From the NCBI RefSeq assembly GCF_018143015.1, contig NC_054757.1, forward strand, positions 7,174,501 through 7,238,500: DNA of 64,000 nucleotides. Reading direction: 5' to 3'. The stretch comes from Lytechinus variegatus (taxonomy: Eukaryota > Echinodermata > Echinoidea > Temnopleuroida > Toxopneustidae). The notes under the pieces were generated by a model that searched no databases, was not told the origin of the DNA, and was given only the letters and a program-made list of their open reading frames with translations. A program made the position numbers and the translations under genes. This document shows positions 34,185 to 48,300 of the stretch, piece by piece. Positions within the stretch are counted from its first letter, which is position 1; every line of letters starts with the position of its first letter.

Positions 34185-34682
34185 TCCCCCCCTCCCTGTC
34201 TAGCTTCCCAATCTACCAATTTCTTTCACACGTACACCCCCCCCTCTTTCCCTTTCAATCCCACTTCTCACCACCTCTTCTTTTCTCTTCATCCCTCTCT
34301 CTCACCAATCTCTTTCCCTCTCATTCCTATCCCATGCCCTCCCTACTTCTTCCCCAGTCTTTACTCCTCTGTCTTTCCTACCATCACTCCCCCCTCACAC
34401 TCTTCCTCTCTATATCCCCCTCACTCCTCTTTCTTTCTCTATCCCCTCACTCTTTGTCTATCCCCCACAATCACCCCCCTCACTCTTTCTCTCTCCCATC
34501 ATTCTTTCTCTATCCATATCTCTCTCCCCCTCACTTTTTCTCTATCCATATCTCCCTCTCTCTATCTCTATCCATATCTTCCTCTCCCCCTCACTCTCTC
34601 TCTCCTCACTTTTTCTCCCCCCCCCCCCCTCACTCCTCTCTCTCCCCCTCACTCCCCCCCCCCTCTCTTGCCCTCTTTGTCA
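34185..34682. repeat. Pyrimidine-rich (CT) tract of about 500 bp
   Basis: The + strand is almost entirely C and T (TCTCTC, CCCCCTCACTC and related motifs). The two 176-181-codon ORFs across it are Ser/Pro/Leu/Phe low complexity in overlapping frames and are not credible genes. Confidence 0.88.
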
Positions 34683-36315
34683 TGAAACCATCTAGAAAAT
34701 GCCCATACAAAAATAAATAGAGCTTGAAACTTGAGAATTCTAGAAAAACAGGTTCATTTACACAAAACTGGAACAAAGCAGAAGGGAATGACATTTACAA
34801 TTAACACTTCAACATCACACAATAAATGTGTATCACGGGCAACTGATGACATTACTAAGATCATTAAGATGAATCATGGACGTTAGAATGACACTTTTCT
34901 CAGCAATCATATAAATTCCATTTCTTGCTGTAATTGGGCATGTGACATGCAATTTAAACCCAACACAATGAAATCAACAATTTGAATTGATTGTGTCAAC
35001 TGTAACTTGTGTTTCAATTCAGATATGAATTCATCTAACCTACCGCAGTGTGTGATTTACAAATACCTATACAGTTGCATTTAACTTCAAGTAGAAGATG
35101 CTGATATCACCTTTATCAAACTAAAAATTGAACAAAGTAAGAAAAAAGTTGACAACTTACACTGACATTTACAATACGTTCATGTACATGAAAGTCTACC
35201 AACAATTGATGTCCATGCAGAAAAGAATACACATCAATTATAGCACTTTGACAAGCCATCTCAAGATCAACTAATGAAAGTCAGAACATGATTAAGAAAT
35301 ATTTACAAACTATTCTTGATCCATTCAATAAGGTTAATCCAGAATACAGTAAGGGTTATTTGGATTTTCATATTTTTTTTAATTAATTAGCCTCTAATTT
35401 AAATACATGCATCAATATGGGCTGTCTAGATGTGAGGCATCAATCTGTCTATTAGGAGAGCATTTCACAGAGCATTTTGTGGTTGATTTTCACTTACAGC
35501 TGTTGAAAGCTACTGAAATCCTTGCACATGATTGGTCAAAGATGCATTTGTCAGAGAATATCATTTATTGACACATCGCTTCAAGAAATGCCCGCTGACA
35601 TTGTTTTTTTTCTCGAGGACACAATCATAATTGATTCTAATTGTATGCTTCATTGGATAACACGTAAGCTGGGTTAGATTTGGTTAGATTTGATGCCTTA
35701 ACATTAGAAAAACACATTAGGTACTCTGTACATGGTTAAAAACAACTCAAACTCTTTGGCCAATACCATTAACATAGAAAACATTCAAACCAATTTTCCA
35801 ATCTAATACAAAAAAGTTTTGAATGACGTTGTATTGGGCGAAATCATTGAGGATTTTGATTATCTTCCATCTTCTGTTGTGATTTACTATCAAAATCAAC
35901 AACCTACATGGGTAGGCAATTCATTATTACATGGTTTTTCCAAAGGGGACTAAAAAATACGCAAATCGTGCAACATCCTCGTAACAAATGCCAGTTAAAA
36001 ATTTCTTGAACATAATTCTTATAAAGAATATAAAACAGAGGGTTTTTAAAGAAAATTCATGTCTTGCAGAAAATCTGAATTTTGTTGATGCATACATGCG
36101 GGTTCAAATATAATGCAATTTCTGATTTCAACTTGATAATCTATCATGATATGTGAGGAGATCTACATCTAGGGTGCAGCACCCGACAACGTAAAGATAA
36201 GAAATATGGCAATTGCATCAAACAGAGAGGATTCCACCTCCGTATTGATTCATGTACGTGTGGTAAAAGGGCTTGAAAGAAATGTTGACTGTAGAATGAA
36301 GCTTGACGTCGGAGG
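34683..36315 (-). other. Downstream region of hnRNP H, candidate 3' UTR
   Basis: Read on the - strand this follows the hnRNP H stop codon. The nearest AATAAA on that strand is at about 35563-35568, giving a possible 3' UTR of about 750 nt. A foldback element lies at 35455-35594. No other exon is seen. Confidence 0.35.
35455..35594. mobile_element. Diverged foldback element (GAGCATTTC termini)
   Basis: The left terminus AGAGCATTTCACAGAGCATT and an inverted GGGCATTTC on the right resemble the element at 30018-30155. The arms are short and diverged. Confidence 0.4.
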
Positions 36316-39300
36316 TCACTGATAGCCCCCACCATAGTTGTTTCCACCTCCACCTCCTCCGCCCATTGAATCGTAGTAGCCACCGCTACCACCACCACCG
36401 CCACCACCTGGTAAAAGAAAGCAAAAAAGTAAAGTAAAATAGTGGGTTGAGGGAAAAAAAAAGAAGCTCTGATCTTTTGGGTATAGATATCACAATAACA
36501 GGTTTTGAACAAGTTTTAAAATAAAACAGAAAGAGCTCTGCATGCTTTTGTTACAGATAAACACTAGCTGTTGAGTGAATTGGGGCAAGACAATTATACT
36601 TGATTAAGCTCTAGCAATAACATTTCCCTCATTAATGCCACAATCACAATTATTCTGACATAGTTCACACAATTTATAAATTTCAAAGTAAAGATTCCAA
36701 GGATAAATTGGGAGGGTTTTCTTTTTTTTTGGGGGGGGGTGAAAATGTTGGAGAGCTAGGTGGGTGGGAACTTTGTGAAGCTCCAACATAATTGTAAAGC
36801 AGCAGCGGACCATACCATGTGTAAGAGATTCTTCAAGGGGTCAAAATGGCTCCTAAATTACTCGTATGAGAGAAGGGATTAGTGTGATTTTCATGTATCA
36901 AAGACAGCAGGAAACGTTCTTGAATAGTTTGTGAATGAATATGTACAGTACATGAAAAGTTGGCAATATATAGCATGCATTGAATTTCAATTTTTTTTCA
37001 AGGCATTGCCACTTTTTTATCTCATGCACATTTCTTTATTACAGCACAATTTGGAAAATATTGAAGGCAAATGAGAGGGAAAATGAGGCTGATCAAAAGG
37101 GCTTCCCAGACCGTTAGATAATAACAAGCCCTGAATAGAGTTCTGTTCTTGTCTTTAGAGCAACTAGAACTTAAAATAAAGGGTAATGGATAAGGGGAAG
37201 AGGATATCAATTGAAGAATACACCATAAAACAGAGGGAAAAAAAAGAATACGGAAAATAGAGCATTATAGACAATTCTAGATAAGTTCTGAAATGCACAT
37301 GCTTATGTAATACTGTGTAATTACACAGAAATATTATACAAATCACAGTTGTTTCGAGTGTAATTATCCATGTTTTCATGTGGTGATATTGGTACCAATA
37401 GAAACAGAAAAGGCAATAGATATGCAATATACTAACGCATGCATTCATATACATATATATTCAACCAATTTCATTTGACATCCACACATACATGCAGTAC
37501 AGCACACGCACATGTAACACCAGAAAATGTTCAACAAATCAGGATTAAAATCTTATGCATTCTGGATTTAACACCATATTTTTTTAAGGAACAAGGAAAC
37601 TTACTATAATACATGCTAAATATAGATATTATATATACAAATAATTAGATGCATACTTGAGAAAGGTAAAAACCAGGGGTAGTATTCTTAAAATTGTCTT
37701 AACTTTTCTTGTAAGTCAGATTTTTACGGACTTTATTGTAACTCTAAAGATACAAGACAATTTTCAGAATATTGCCCCAGTGTCACTAATCCCACTGTGT
37801 AATTGTACATGATTAAAGTGATTCAACTTCATGCATAGTTGAAAAAAGATATTGGAAGTCACATAATTAGTCACAATTCTCTGCTAATTTATAAATAAAA
37901 TCCACTAACTATGGCAAAGCAAGCAAAGGATTATTACACCAGGAAGGCGGGATTACATATGTAGTATCTTACCGTAACCACCACCACCTCCACCACCACT
38001 ACCGCCGCCGTAACCACCCATTTGGCTATCCCTGTAGCCACCACCACCGCGACCGCCCCTTCCACCGAAACCACCTACAACAAATACAGGAACAAGACGT
38101 CTTTGAGAGCAAGTTCAGAGACTCTCCTACTTCCCACCACAAAAAGCCCACCAGTACATAGATGTAACCTGTAACTATCACAACTACCATGATCATCACA
38201 TTCAAAATCATTTTCATCATCACCATCTAACTTAACATAATTATCACCACCATCATCGCCATCACTATTGCCCCGCCCTTGTGTTAAAGTGATGTTTAAA
38301 AATAATTAACATCAATCATTAATAATTTCCTCTTAGACGCTTTCAATTTCGCATGAAAAATTGCAGCTACACACCTGAGTATCCACCGCCGCTTCCTCGT
38401 CCTCCTCCAGAGCCGAACCCTCTTCCACCTCCACCTCCGCCGCCTTCATTAGAATGGAGGAAAAGCTCGATGTAACGTGTGCCAATGTTGTTCTTATCCT
38501 TCTTCATGGCTGCCTGGGCCTCTTCATGACTTCCGAAGTCAACGTCGCCTAAACCGGTTCGCTTGCCGTTGATATCGTGGATGACAATATTGCAGGGCAT
38601 GGCGCTTCCATGAAAGAACTGGAATAGAATACAAAGTTTATAAAAGTTCAATTTCCACCAGAGCAGAAAATGCAAAGTTCGATGAATAATAGGTCATATG
38701 TGATATGAAACTGACATGAAAATTACTGGTTACAAAATAGACTGTCTGATATGCGCCAGGCTATAGTGGGCAAGTTACTGGTCGCGCAAAGCATGCATCA
38801 TTCATAAGATAACCCTTATATGGCGATCAACTGTTATTTTTTAACCAATCAAATATCATTGCAGTCTACGTCTCATACAAGCCTTGGCACTTATTGGTCC
38901 GTGTTTGCGGACGGTTATATTTATATTGAAGCTTAGCTGGGGGTTCGTAGAATTTCTACGAACAGAACATGGTAAATAACCAGTGATGATAGGCGCTCGG
39001 GCTGCACCCTCGCCTGTCAGTAGTTTGCCCACTAGCCTGAGACATATCGGATAGGCTAGTTACAAAAGTGATGTTATATATAGATGCTGATTTTGAAGAT
39101 TTTCTATCATAACATTACAGACAATATTTACAAATACTTTTCATCTTACATCTTTCCCCAAGTTTCTATATGTTCTGGGAAAAGGATTTTCTTATTTCAA
39201 GATATTCAGAAATGCACTGACCCATATCAGTATGACATCAGGGTAAGCCAATCATCTGGATGGTATAGCCATATTAATAAAACTAGAGATAAATGACGGT

Positions 39301-42300
39301 CGACAAGTCAAATATATACAGTTGAGGTCAAAAATTTGCATACACCCATAGAATTCAGTGAAATTTGTTCGCTTGCCAAAGATAGTAAAATTTATCATAT
39401 CTTCAGACATATACATACTACCATGATGAATTAGGTATCAAACGAAAGATCATATTAAGCTCTTTCACATGATTGGGATTCCGTTGGGATTAAAGTATAT
39501 TACAGTTGGAATTTTCTTTGAAGAAAAAGGTAATATCTGTTCCAAATGTAATATAGTGTTAATTATTATATGATTTTATACTGTTAAACAATTGAAACCT
39601 CTTTAGGAATACGAACAAATGTGTGTTGAAAAAATATGAAACAACAGAGCAGAGAGTGAAAAATACAGGTTTACATAAATACAAAAGAAAATCAGATTTT
39701 TTTAAAAGACTCACTTCTCTGATATCTTGCTCTGTGACATTGAACGGTAACCCTCTCATATGAACATAATGGCCCGTTGAAGATGTGAAGTCTCCGCCCC
39801 CTCCCATATCACCTCTGCCTCCTCCTCCTCCACCTCGTCTTCCACCTGTTGAAGGAAAACAAGGAAAGGGGATTGATTTATCCACCATGAAAAAAGCAAA
39901 CAGATACATCACTGGAGGAGATTACATATAAATGAATGAGAAATGGCATTATTCCTGATTCAATGCCATATACCAAACACAATCAAAGAATGATAGCATT
40001 TCTCCACACTGAGATCAATCAGTTTCCTGGAAGTGTCATGGGCGAAAAAACTGAGGAAATAGTTTGCTACGCAAAATTGGTCCAATCTGTTATCATAATA
40101 TACCATTATCAATGCAGTACAAACCCATTACAAAATGTGTCTTGCATGCCTTCACTGTAATACCAATACTAATGTGCATTGCAACAAGTCTTATTTACAT
40201 TGGCAGCAAATGACAGATTGATTTGCCACTTACCAAAACTGACCATGACACTTTTGATATCAATTTTGATCATCATGAATAACATAACTCCATTAATCAC
40301 TACATCAATGATACAGATGCTCTGCTGCATAGGCAGTACAACATCACATATCATGCACAACCTTCAAAAGTTTGATTTAAGAGCCAAAATTGAGTTTTAA
40401 CGTATAACCATTCAAGATCATTCATCCCCCTGACTTTATTGGTGTGTATTTTCTACAATCCTAAATCAACAATACCTATCAATGGCTAATTCCAAAGGTC
40501 TTAATTGAATGGAGATGGTTCTTATGACAGGGAATCATCTCATGAAAGTTTTGTGATTTTCATTGACCGATTTTATAACCTGTTCTGCAAATCCTTGCAT
40601 CTGACTGGCAGAGAGGATATTAAGTCCGTGAAAATCTGTGACAAAGATTTTCATGAAAGGCTCTCCAAGGCTCCGTAACACAAAAGTTTGCAATCAATCG
40701 TTAAACACCGATGACCAATCAAGATCATCAGACCTTCATTTTTGAGGAGCGCGATCGCGCTGGCGCTCCTACCACGCTCCTTAAAAAAATGAGAGCAAAA
40801 AATCGCGCTCCTCAAAAAAAAAAAAAAAGATTGAAAAAATTTCACATTTCACATCTTTAAATCCATGAAATAGCCTTCTTTTTTCCATAATTCCTTGAAA
40901 TTACTTTGATTTAGTTGAAATCTATCAGAAAAATGAAGAATATTTATCTCTTTCCCGACTCTGATTTTAATTTAATCTCGGTAAATATTGCAGTCCCATG
41001 TAGTCCCATATGTAGACTTTCATGGCAACACCATGGAAGTCTACATGTGGGACTACAATATTTACCGAGGTAAGTTCAAATCAGAGTTGGGAAAGTGGTG
41101 AATATTCTTCATTTTTTTGATAGTTTTCAATCAAATCAAAGTAATTTCAAGGAATTATGGAAAAAAGAAGGCCATTTCATGGATTTAAAGATGTAAAATG
41201 TGAAATTTTTCAATTTTTTTTTTTTTATTTTTAATTTTTTTTTGGCAGGAGCACGTACGACATCTTGTAAACATATTGACGTGACCCAGGCCTATACAAT
41301 GTTAAGAAAAATCTACAATTCATCATACATGTATTGTAATGAATTGATTTGGGCTCCTCACGGAGAGCTAAAGCCGGGGTAATAATAATAATTTAAAAAA
41401 CGCGCCTCGGAATAGAATATTTCTAGATAGATGGCGCTATATAAATGCCTATTATTATTATTATTATTATTAATCTGAGGGGCTCAATTGAGCTCCTCAA
41501 AAAAAATTAGGAGAGCGATTTATTGAGCTCCACGAAATTATAAACGTGAAGGCCTGGATCATCGTTGCATGTGCACTGTTTGAAATACTGACCGGGAGCC
41601 AATCAGAGCGGCTCTTTCATATTTGCAATTCATCGCAAACCTTTGTGTTACGGAGCCCAGGGTTAATTGCACCAATAGAAGACCCCTTACCTCTTCCTCC
41701 TCTTGAGAACAATGGCTGGGGGCTTCCACCCCATCCTCCTCCCCCTCCTCCTCCTCCTCTACCACTCCTTCCACCGCCACCATACCCTCCTCCACCTCCA
41801 CCGTAACCTCCTCCTCCACCGCCACCATAGCCTCCATACCCAAAGTCATTGTCGTAACCTGAAAAAATTGTGAGAAGACAATTTTCAGCATGAGTTTGCC
41901 CTGTTTCTTTGCAAATTTATACACGGATATGGACAGTTTTTCTTTATTTGGGGCTTCAGACCGATGACAAATTTTTCTTTCTGATTATCTTGTTCTAACT
42001 AAACTAAAAAGGGTATTTTCAAGAATTTCTAGGAAACTTGTTATTTTATGACATACTCCTGTCGGAGATATGTATACAAAGGATACTTGTTTGGTTGGTA
42101 GTCAATATGCCTCAATGCCACCCTTACCGAGAGAAAGTAGGCTCAAACATAGAATTTTATAAGAAATACCTCACCTCCGTAACTGCTTCCACCGCCACCA
42201 CCTCCGTATCTCCTCTCAAAACCAGAGTTCCGTGCGCGACCGCGAGAAAAGCCACCTCCCCCGCCAGAGTTCCTGTCATAGGGGCCGGGTCTGTTCATGC

Positions 42301-45300
42301 CACGCCCACGGGATGGGTTGGTCGCCCTTCCGAGCTCATCCCGTTGACACTTGAAGATCTCAATGTACCTGTGTGTTCAAGAGATACCCACAATACATTA
42401 TTAGAACAGCTTCAATATAAATGTGAAGTACATGTATTCTATTTACACAAAATGTGTAGTTTTAATGAAAAGTACGGAGTGAGTCAATAACAGTTGTCTA
42501 ATGGGGCATTGCAAGAAACTTGCGATCAATTGCAAGTGTATTTTGTTCCCAAAATCAAGAATATGCCCTGCAATCAATTGCAAATTTGAGATTGATTGCT
42601 AATCTGCTCCATGAAACAAGGAGTGTAATCTGATTTGCTATAGTTAAAAGTGATCAATCAATTGTAAAATTGCAACAGAATATTTGCGATTGATTGCAAA
42701 TATTTTCTTGCAACACCCCCTAGGCCAACACATAGTTGATCTTTTCGATGAATTTTCTGTGAACTTATTCAATAAAATGAAAAAAAATTTTTTTCAAAAT
42801 TTTGCTAAAAATTAAAATGTGCTCATGCTATTTAAGTTTGTCTTTTGAACACATGACAGACCCCCCCCAAAAAAAAATAATCATAATAATAGGAAGAAAT
42901 GCTATCTTAATCTGAGGGTAGTATGTAAACAGGTGACAAATTTTGACTTTTTGTTTATTTGTTTTTCATTTTTACCTTTGATCAACAATCAATATTTCAA
43001 CGCTGCTTCGACTTAAAATGAAAAACTATTCACTGACTAAAAATATTGACTATATCAGCACTTTTTGACACAAGATCATAGGAATGTTTGTTGGTTTAAC
43101 TATTACAACAAGCATTTAAAAAACCTTGCACTCGCAAGAAAACTTAGACTAGTTGCTGAACTTTATGATGTAATAATCTGGTTCAACAAAGGAAACTACA
43201 TGTATGCTGTGAGTAGCTCATGATATTTCTAGGGAACACAGAATAGCAACTTATACCCTTTTCATAAACCTATCCTCCAATTAGCCGCCTAAGAGTAATG
43301 AGGATAGTTCAATAAATATTGCGTTCACAAACTCCGAAAATAAGCCGCTTTATTTTTACGAGCGCCTGTCCTGAAAAAGGCGGATAATCGCCATGACAAC
43401 TGGACACGCCCCCTCCGATGCGGTTGTGTTGGAAAAGGGTGACCTTGTGACCGCACCATGGCAATTATCCGCATTATTTGGAAATGCGTTCATAAACTCA
43501 AAATCTTGTCTCGATGCTGCTATTATGCGGATAATAGCAGCATCAGAGTAATGCGGATAACTCTTGTCCTCCTCCAATTTTACGACCAAATTATGCTGCT
43601 ATTAGCCGCCTAATTCATTTTAATGGGGTTTATGAAAGGGGTATTAGAAATGTCACAAAGTTCAGTCAATTGGCCAAGTTCCCCTAAATTCCAAAGTCTC
43701 ACCGACAAAAATGACTCCAGACTGAGCAAAACTTTCATGGTATTTCCAATTGCATACCATTGGTCGGTTTGGAGTCTGTTTCGTTGGTGTGACTTTAAAG
43801 GACAAGTCCACCCCAACAAAAACTTGATTTGAATAAAAAGAGAAAAATTCAACAAGCATAACACTGAAAATTTCATCAAAATCGGATGTAAAATAAGAGG
43901 GTTATGGCATTTTAGTTTTGTTTATTTTCAACAAAATAGTTATATGAACGAGCCAGTTACATCCAAATGAAGAACTGATGACATCACTCACTATTTCTTT
44001 TGTATTTTATTATATGAAATATGAAATATTTTTATTTTCTTGTCATTGTCATGTTAAATGAAGTTTCATTCCTCCCTGAACACATGGAATTAAATTATTT
44101 TAACATTTTGTGTTTCAGGCAAGGAGGTCCTAATCGTCAAATTCGTAAAAATTGAAATATTGTATAATTCAAACAATAAAAAACGAAAGAAATAGTGAGT
44201 GAGTGACATCATCGACTCTCTCATTTGGATGTCACTGGCTCGTTCATATAACTATTTTGTTGAAAATAAGCAAAACTTTGAAATGTCATAACTTTCTTAT
44301 TTTACATCCGATTGTGATGAAATTTTCAGCATTGTGCTTGTCTGATTTTTCTCTATTGATTCAAATCAACATTTTTCTGAGGTGGACTTGACCTTTAACT
44401 TTAACATAAGATATTGCAGTCCCTGAATGCAATTCTCAAATCACTTCCCTCCAAAATAAAAAATAAAAGAAAATTATGCATTCATGAATAAAAATTCAAT
44501 ATTAGCCAAGTCTGAGAGGGCAATTCAACTTTAGATGTTATGGGCTTTGTTTTTATAGCAATCACATAATCCCATATTCTGAAAAATGTTTTTTCTCCCC
44601 CCTCCCTATAAAGTGACAGTGGGCAGTTCTTTTAACTCCACCCCCTCATAATGGTGTAACATCAAGATCTTCAAGAAGACAAGAAGGCTCATGAAGTTTT
44701 TGTTCCTTCAAAGCCTTGAATAATTGAAAGGTGAAAATGCAGGGCTTAAATGAATCCAAGGTCAAGGCCTTGGATGCCTTACTAACTGGCCTAAATGCAA
44801 CTCCCATTGCCTTTAAAATATTCAAAAGTATTGCAATTTGAGGCCTGCAAATGTGTGATTTTCCAAATGGGAAAATATTTCTTTTACTTTCAAAGGATAA
44901 CATGTATTTTTAATCCACAAGTTATTCAGTAATGAAGTATTTTGAATTATGAAAATCAGGTAAAGTCATCGCAGTCTACTGAAAGTGGGAAATACTTTGT
45001 CTGAAATCAAAATGACAAAATCCTTAATCTTCACCCAAGTTTATACAAAAAAAAATAGTTATGTGTAACTGTAGGAAAGTGATTACAAAAGAACTTGCTG
45101 GATCTTAACACACTGAACATCTATCATTGAACCAACCATACCATACCATACTACATTTCTAGTCCCACCTGTGCCCCATATGCGACTTGTGTTTCTTTAA
45201 AGCCTTTTCAGCGATTTCCTTTGATGCAAACAGCACAAAGGCTTCTCCCGTCTTGCGCCCATCGTGGTCCGTAGGTAGCGTAATCCCATTCGCTTGAATC

Positions 45301-48300
45301 GTCAACCCTGCGTTCGCCATCCATCCCATCATTGTCACCGCAAAAAACACCAACCCCAACGTCGCAGGCCGCCGACCGTCGATAGGGCCCCGGAGAGAGA
45401 TACCAACACCACACCCCATACGCGGAAGCGAGCCCAACCCGATACAGGGTTAACCAAGGAGTTTGTGTGTGTGTGTGAGAGAGACAGTTGACATGTTGCC
45501 CCCGGCAACACCAACCCAAATGGGAGAAGGAATGGGAGAAGAAGGCACAAGGAATGGACATACACAGGTCAGTGACAACATCAGACATCGCAAACAAACA
45601 CTGTAATAAATTCCTTCCCCCATTAGAACGTCTTAAGAACAAAGCTCATAGGTCAAAACATGTGGGTTTTTTTTTCCTCAACCCTGCCTACATGCAATCC
45701 CAAACATTTCTATTCGAGGCTGAAATCTAAAATGACAAGGTTTTTTTTCAAACACAACCCCTCTTAAATGTTGGCCCACCCCCCTCTAAAAAAACCCACA
45801 ATAAATTGGAGGCTACATTTAGCCTTTTGTCTTTTGCCACTGTCTCGTCATTAAAACAGATTCTGAAATTAAAACTTCATTTCAATGCTTGATTGATTTT
45901 CAAACATTACAAACTTGTTATAACGATATGATTCTCCCATTCATAAAGGTTTAGGCATATTCACTTCCATTTTTCAATAAAAAAATAATCTCATCTTTCT
46001 GAGGCATACGAGTGTTAAAAAATATGAAAACCTGTCACTATGAAATATTCAAATCTTATTAACCGACAGCACCTCTTTAAATCCCCCATTGAATTATTTA
46101 TCATTCCTACATACAAACTGTATATCAAGTCATGTCATCAGCTTTTACATCTGCCTTGCAAGATTTTGACTATTCATTTCCAAGTATTCCTGTCCCAGTT
46201 TTTTTATTAGAAAAGCAAGAAATGGTAACGCACTGTGAAAGAGAGCATGTTCAGCTCTCTTCTCCGAGATTGAAATTGCACTTAATGATCAATATCATGA
46301 ACAGGGGTGGTATTCTGAGATCCATCTTATCTCAGATAAAATAAAATATTTTATCTCTGTTAAAATCAGTGAGATAAAATATCCTTAAAATCTCTCCGAA
46401 TTGGTATTCTGAGAACAATTTTATCTTCATTTTATCTCTGTAAGACACACCTATTCTTATTCAATAGCCAATGAGAAACGAGCTTAAAATTATAGCTCTT
46501 TCATCTCACTCAACCACTGGAAATCCATTCTACCAGGTGTGGCAAAGGAGTGAGATTGCATCAATTTATTGACTTCAAAGTTCAAATACGCTTGCACTAT
46601 ACACTTGCGCGTCTTTACAAAGATTTCATTTATAAAAAAGACAATACTCTCATCTTTTTTTCGAGGTCTATATTGCATCTTTACAAGCAGCATGTCAAAG
46701 ACAATATTAAAGGTCTCATGAAATAATTCCTGGTTGTACAGGAATAAATGTTAAGGTATTTTTCTCAATAGATATATAATTTTTCTTCCTTTTCATGTCA
46801 ACATATGGAGTTAATTCACCTAGAAACAATGATAAAATAGCCCCTGCCCTCTTTTGACGTGATTTTTTTTTCAAAGTAACATGGGCGCAAGCACAAAATC
46901 AGCATCGCAATGGTAAAATATGTGATTGGTAAGTCTACGCAGGCACTGCTCTGTCGCGTATCATCTATAGATACGCAAGATGAAATTTTAAATTTCATAC
47001 GAGATAAAATGTCATCTCAGAATACCGCCCCTGGTCACTATTTGCATACAAATATAGATGCATATATATATTTTTTTTTATTTTTTTTATTTAAAGGAAA
47101 TAAAGCAAGCAAACTTGTCGTCTCCTCCCCTTTGTCATTTTCTCCCTCATTCTTATCAAACAGGAAACCAAACGTTACTTCAGACAGCAAGCAACATAAA
47201 TAAAATGCAATTTTGGATTCGGTATGAAAATGTTTTCAGCTCTCTCCTGCTTTCTGATTTTTTATATTTTTTTTTATAACATGCTTGCTGACAACTGGAA
47301 ACAAGCAATATTTTGTTATCAAATATGGTAAAATAACGATTGCTTGTGGATAAAAATATTGTACCAACATTCTGAACCAAGATCCACATTGTATAGCAAA
47401 AAGAAGGCCCTCCCTTTATCAATCCCTAAATAGTTTTGAACGCATCAATGTTGATACATACCGCTGAAAAACTCTGCGATCTCCTCTTTCGAACAGCTGA
47501 AAGGGAGCCCTCTCAGCTTGACAAGACTTTCACCTCCATCACTGTTGCGGTTTGTGACCCATATCATTTCAGTCCTTTTAGATTTGAATACTGAGTATAA
47601 ACAAACAGAATAAGGATGTATTAAAACATGAATACAGATGTTTCGGGAACAATCTAAAAATTAGTTACAAGGTCCAATGAATGACCACCCAAATGCTTGT
47701 ATCTATCAAATATTTTTTTAAAAATGTTTCATTTGATTCTGTTAGAAAATGTGTAATACCTAAGAAATGGATGAAATAAACATGGTATTCCAGCTTGTAG
47801 CAAATATTTGTTTTGGTGGATTTAAAAAAAAAAGAAATGGGTCGGCCCTCAATACATATTGAAGGTGATTGAATACAGTTAACCAATTTTTATTACCTTA
47901 TTCAGGACAAGATCCATTTTATCAGGTCAATAACGAATCCATTTTAATATAAAGGAAAAAAGTCACCCTGCATGTGTTACTTACACTGCAAGACAGCTCT
48001 CTGACCGTAAAAAAACCCAGACAATAGATTTGGTCCACTGAATCTATTGTTCTCTGTTTTTACAGGTAATAGTAAGAGATAGCCGACTGGAAGTACACAC
48101 TCCTTGACGTGACTTCTTGCCGAGTATATTGCTTATCACCATGTGATGTTAAAACTTTTTCAACTTACATTCAATATATCTCTTCTGTAGGTAACCCTTG
48201 TCTTTCTTCATCGCCTCCTGAAAGTCATCCTCTGTCTCAAACTCTATAAAGCACTCTCCAGAGGGCTTGCCACTGTTGTTGAAGGTGAAGTTGATGCCCT

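Larger units (their letters stand above)
40669..41657. mobile_element. DNA transposon with GGCTCCGTAACACAAA termini, hosting other repeats
   Basis: GGCTCCGTAACACAAAAGTT at 40669 is mirrored by the inverse of GGGCTCCGTAACACAAAGGT ending at about 41657, each followed by a TTTGC..ATCAAT/ATGAATTG block. Between them lie a large palindrome (40829-41220) and a SINE fragment (41366-41473), which look like later insertions. The right end is only 33 bp from the hnRNP H exon 6 donor. Confidence 0.65.

Noticed and set aside
34155..34720. Two overlapping + strand ORFs of 176 and 181 codons
   Set aside because: They lie in a CT-only tract, are pure Ser/Pro/Leu/Phe in different frames, and have no splice sites or motifs.
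44120..44400. ORF at 44203-44391
   Set aside because: It lies wholly inside the family C foldback MITE.
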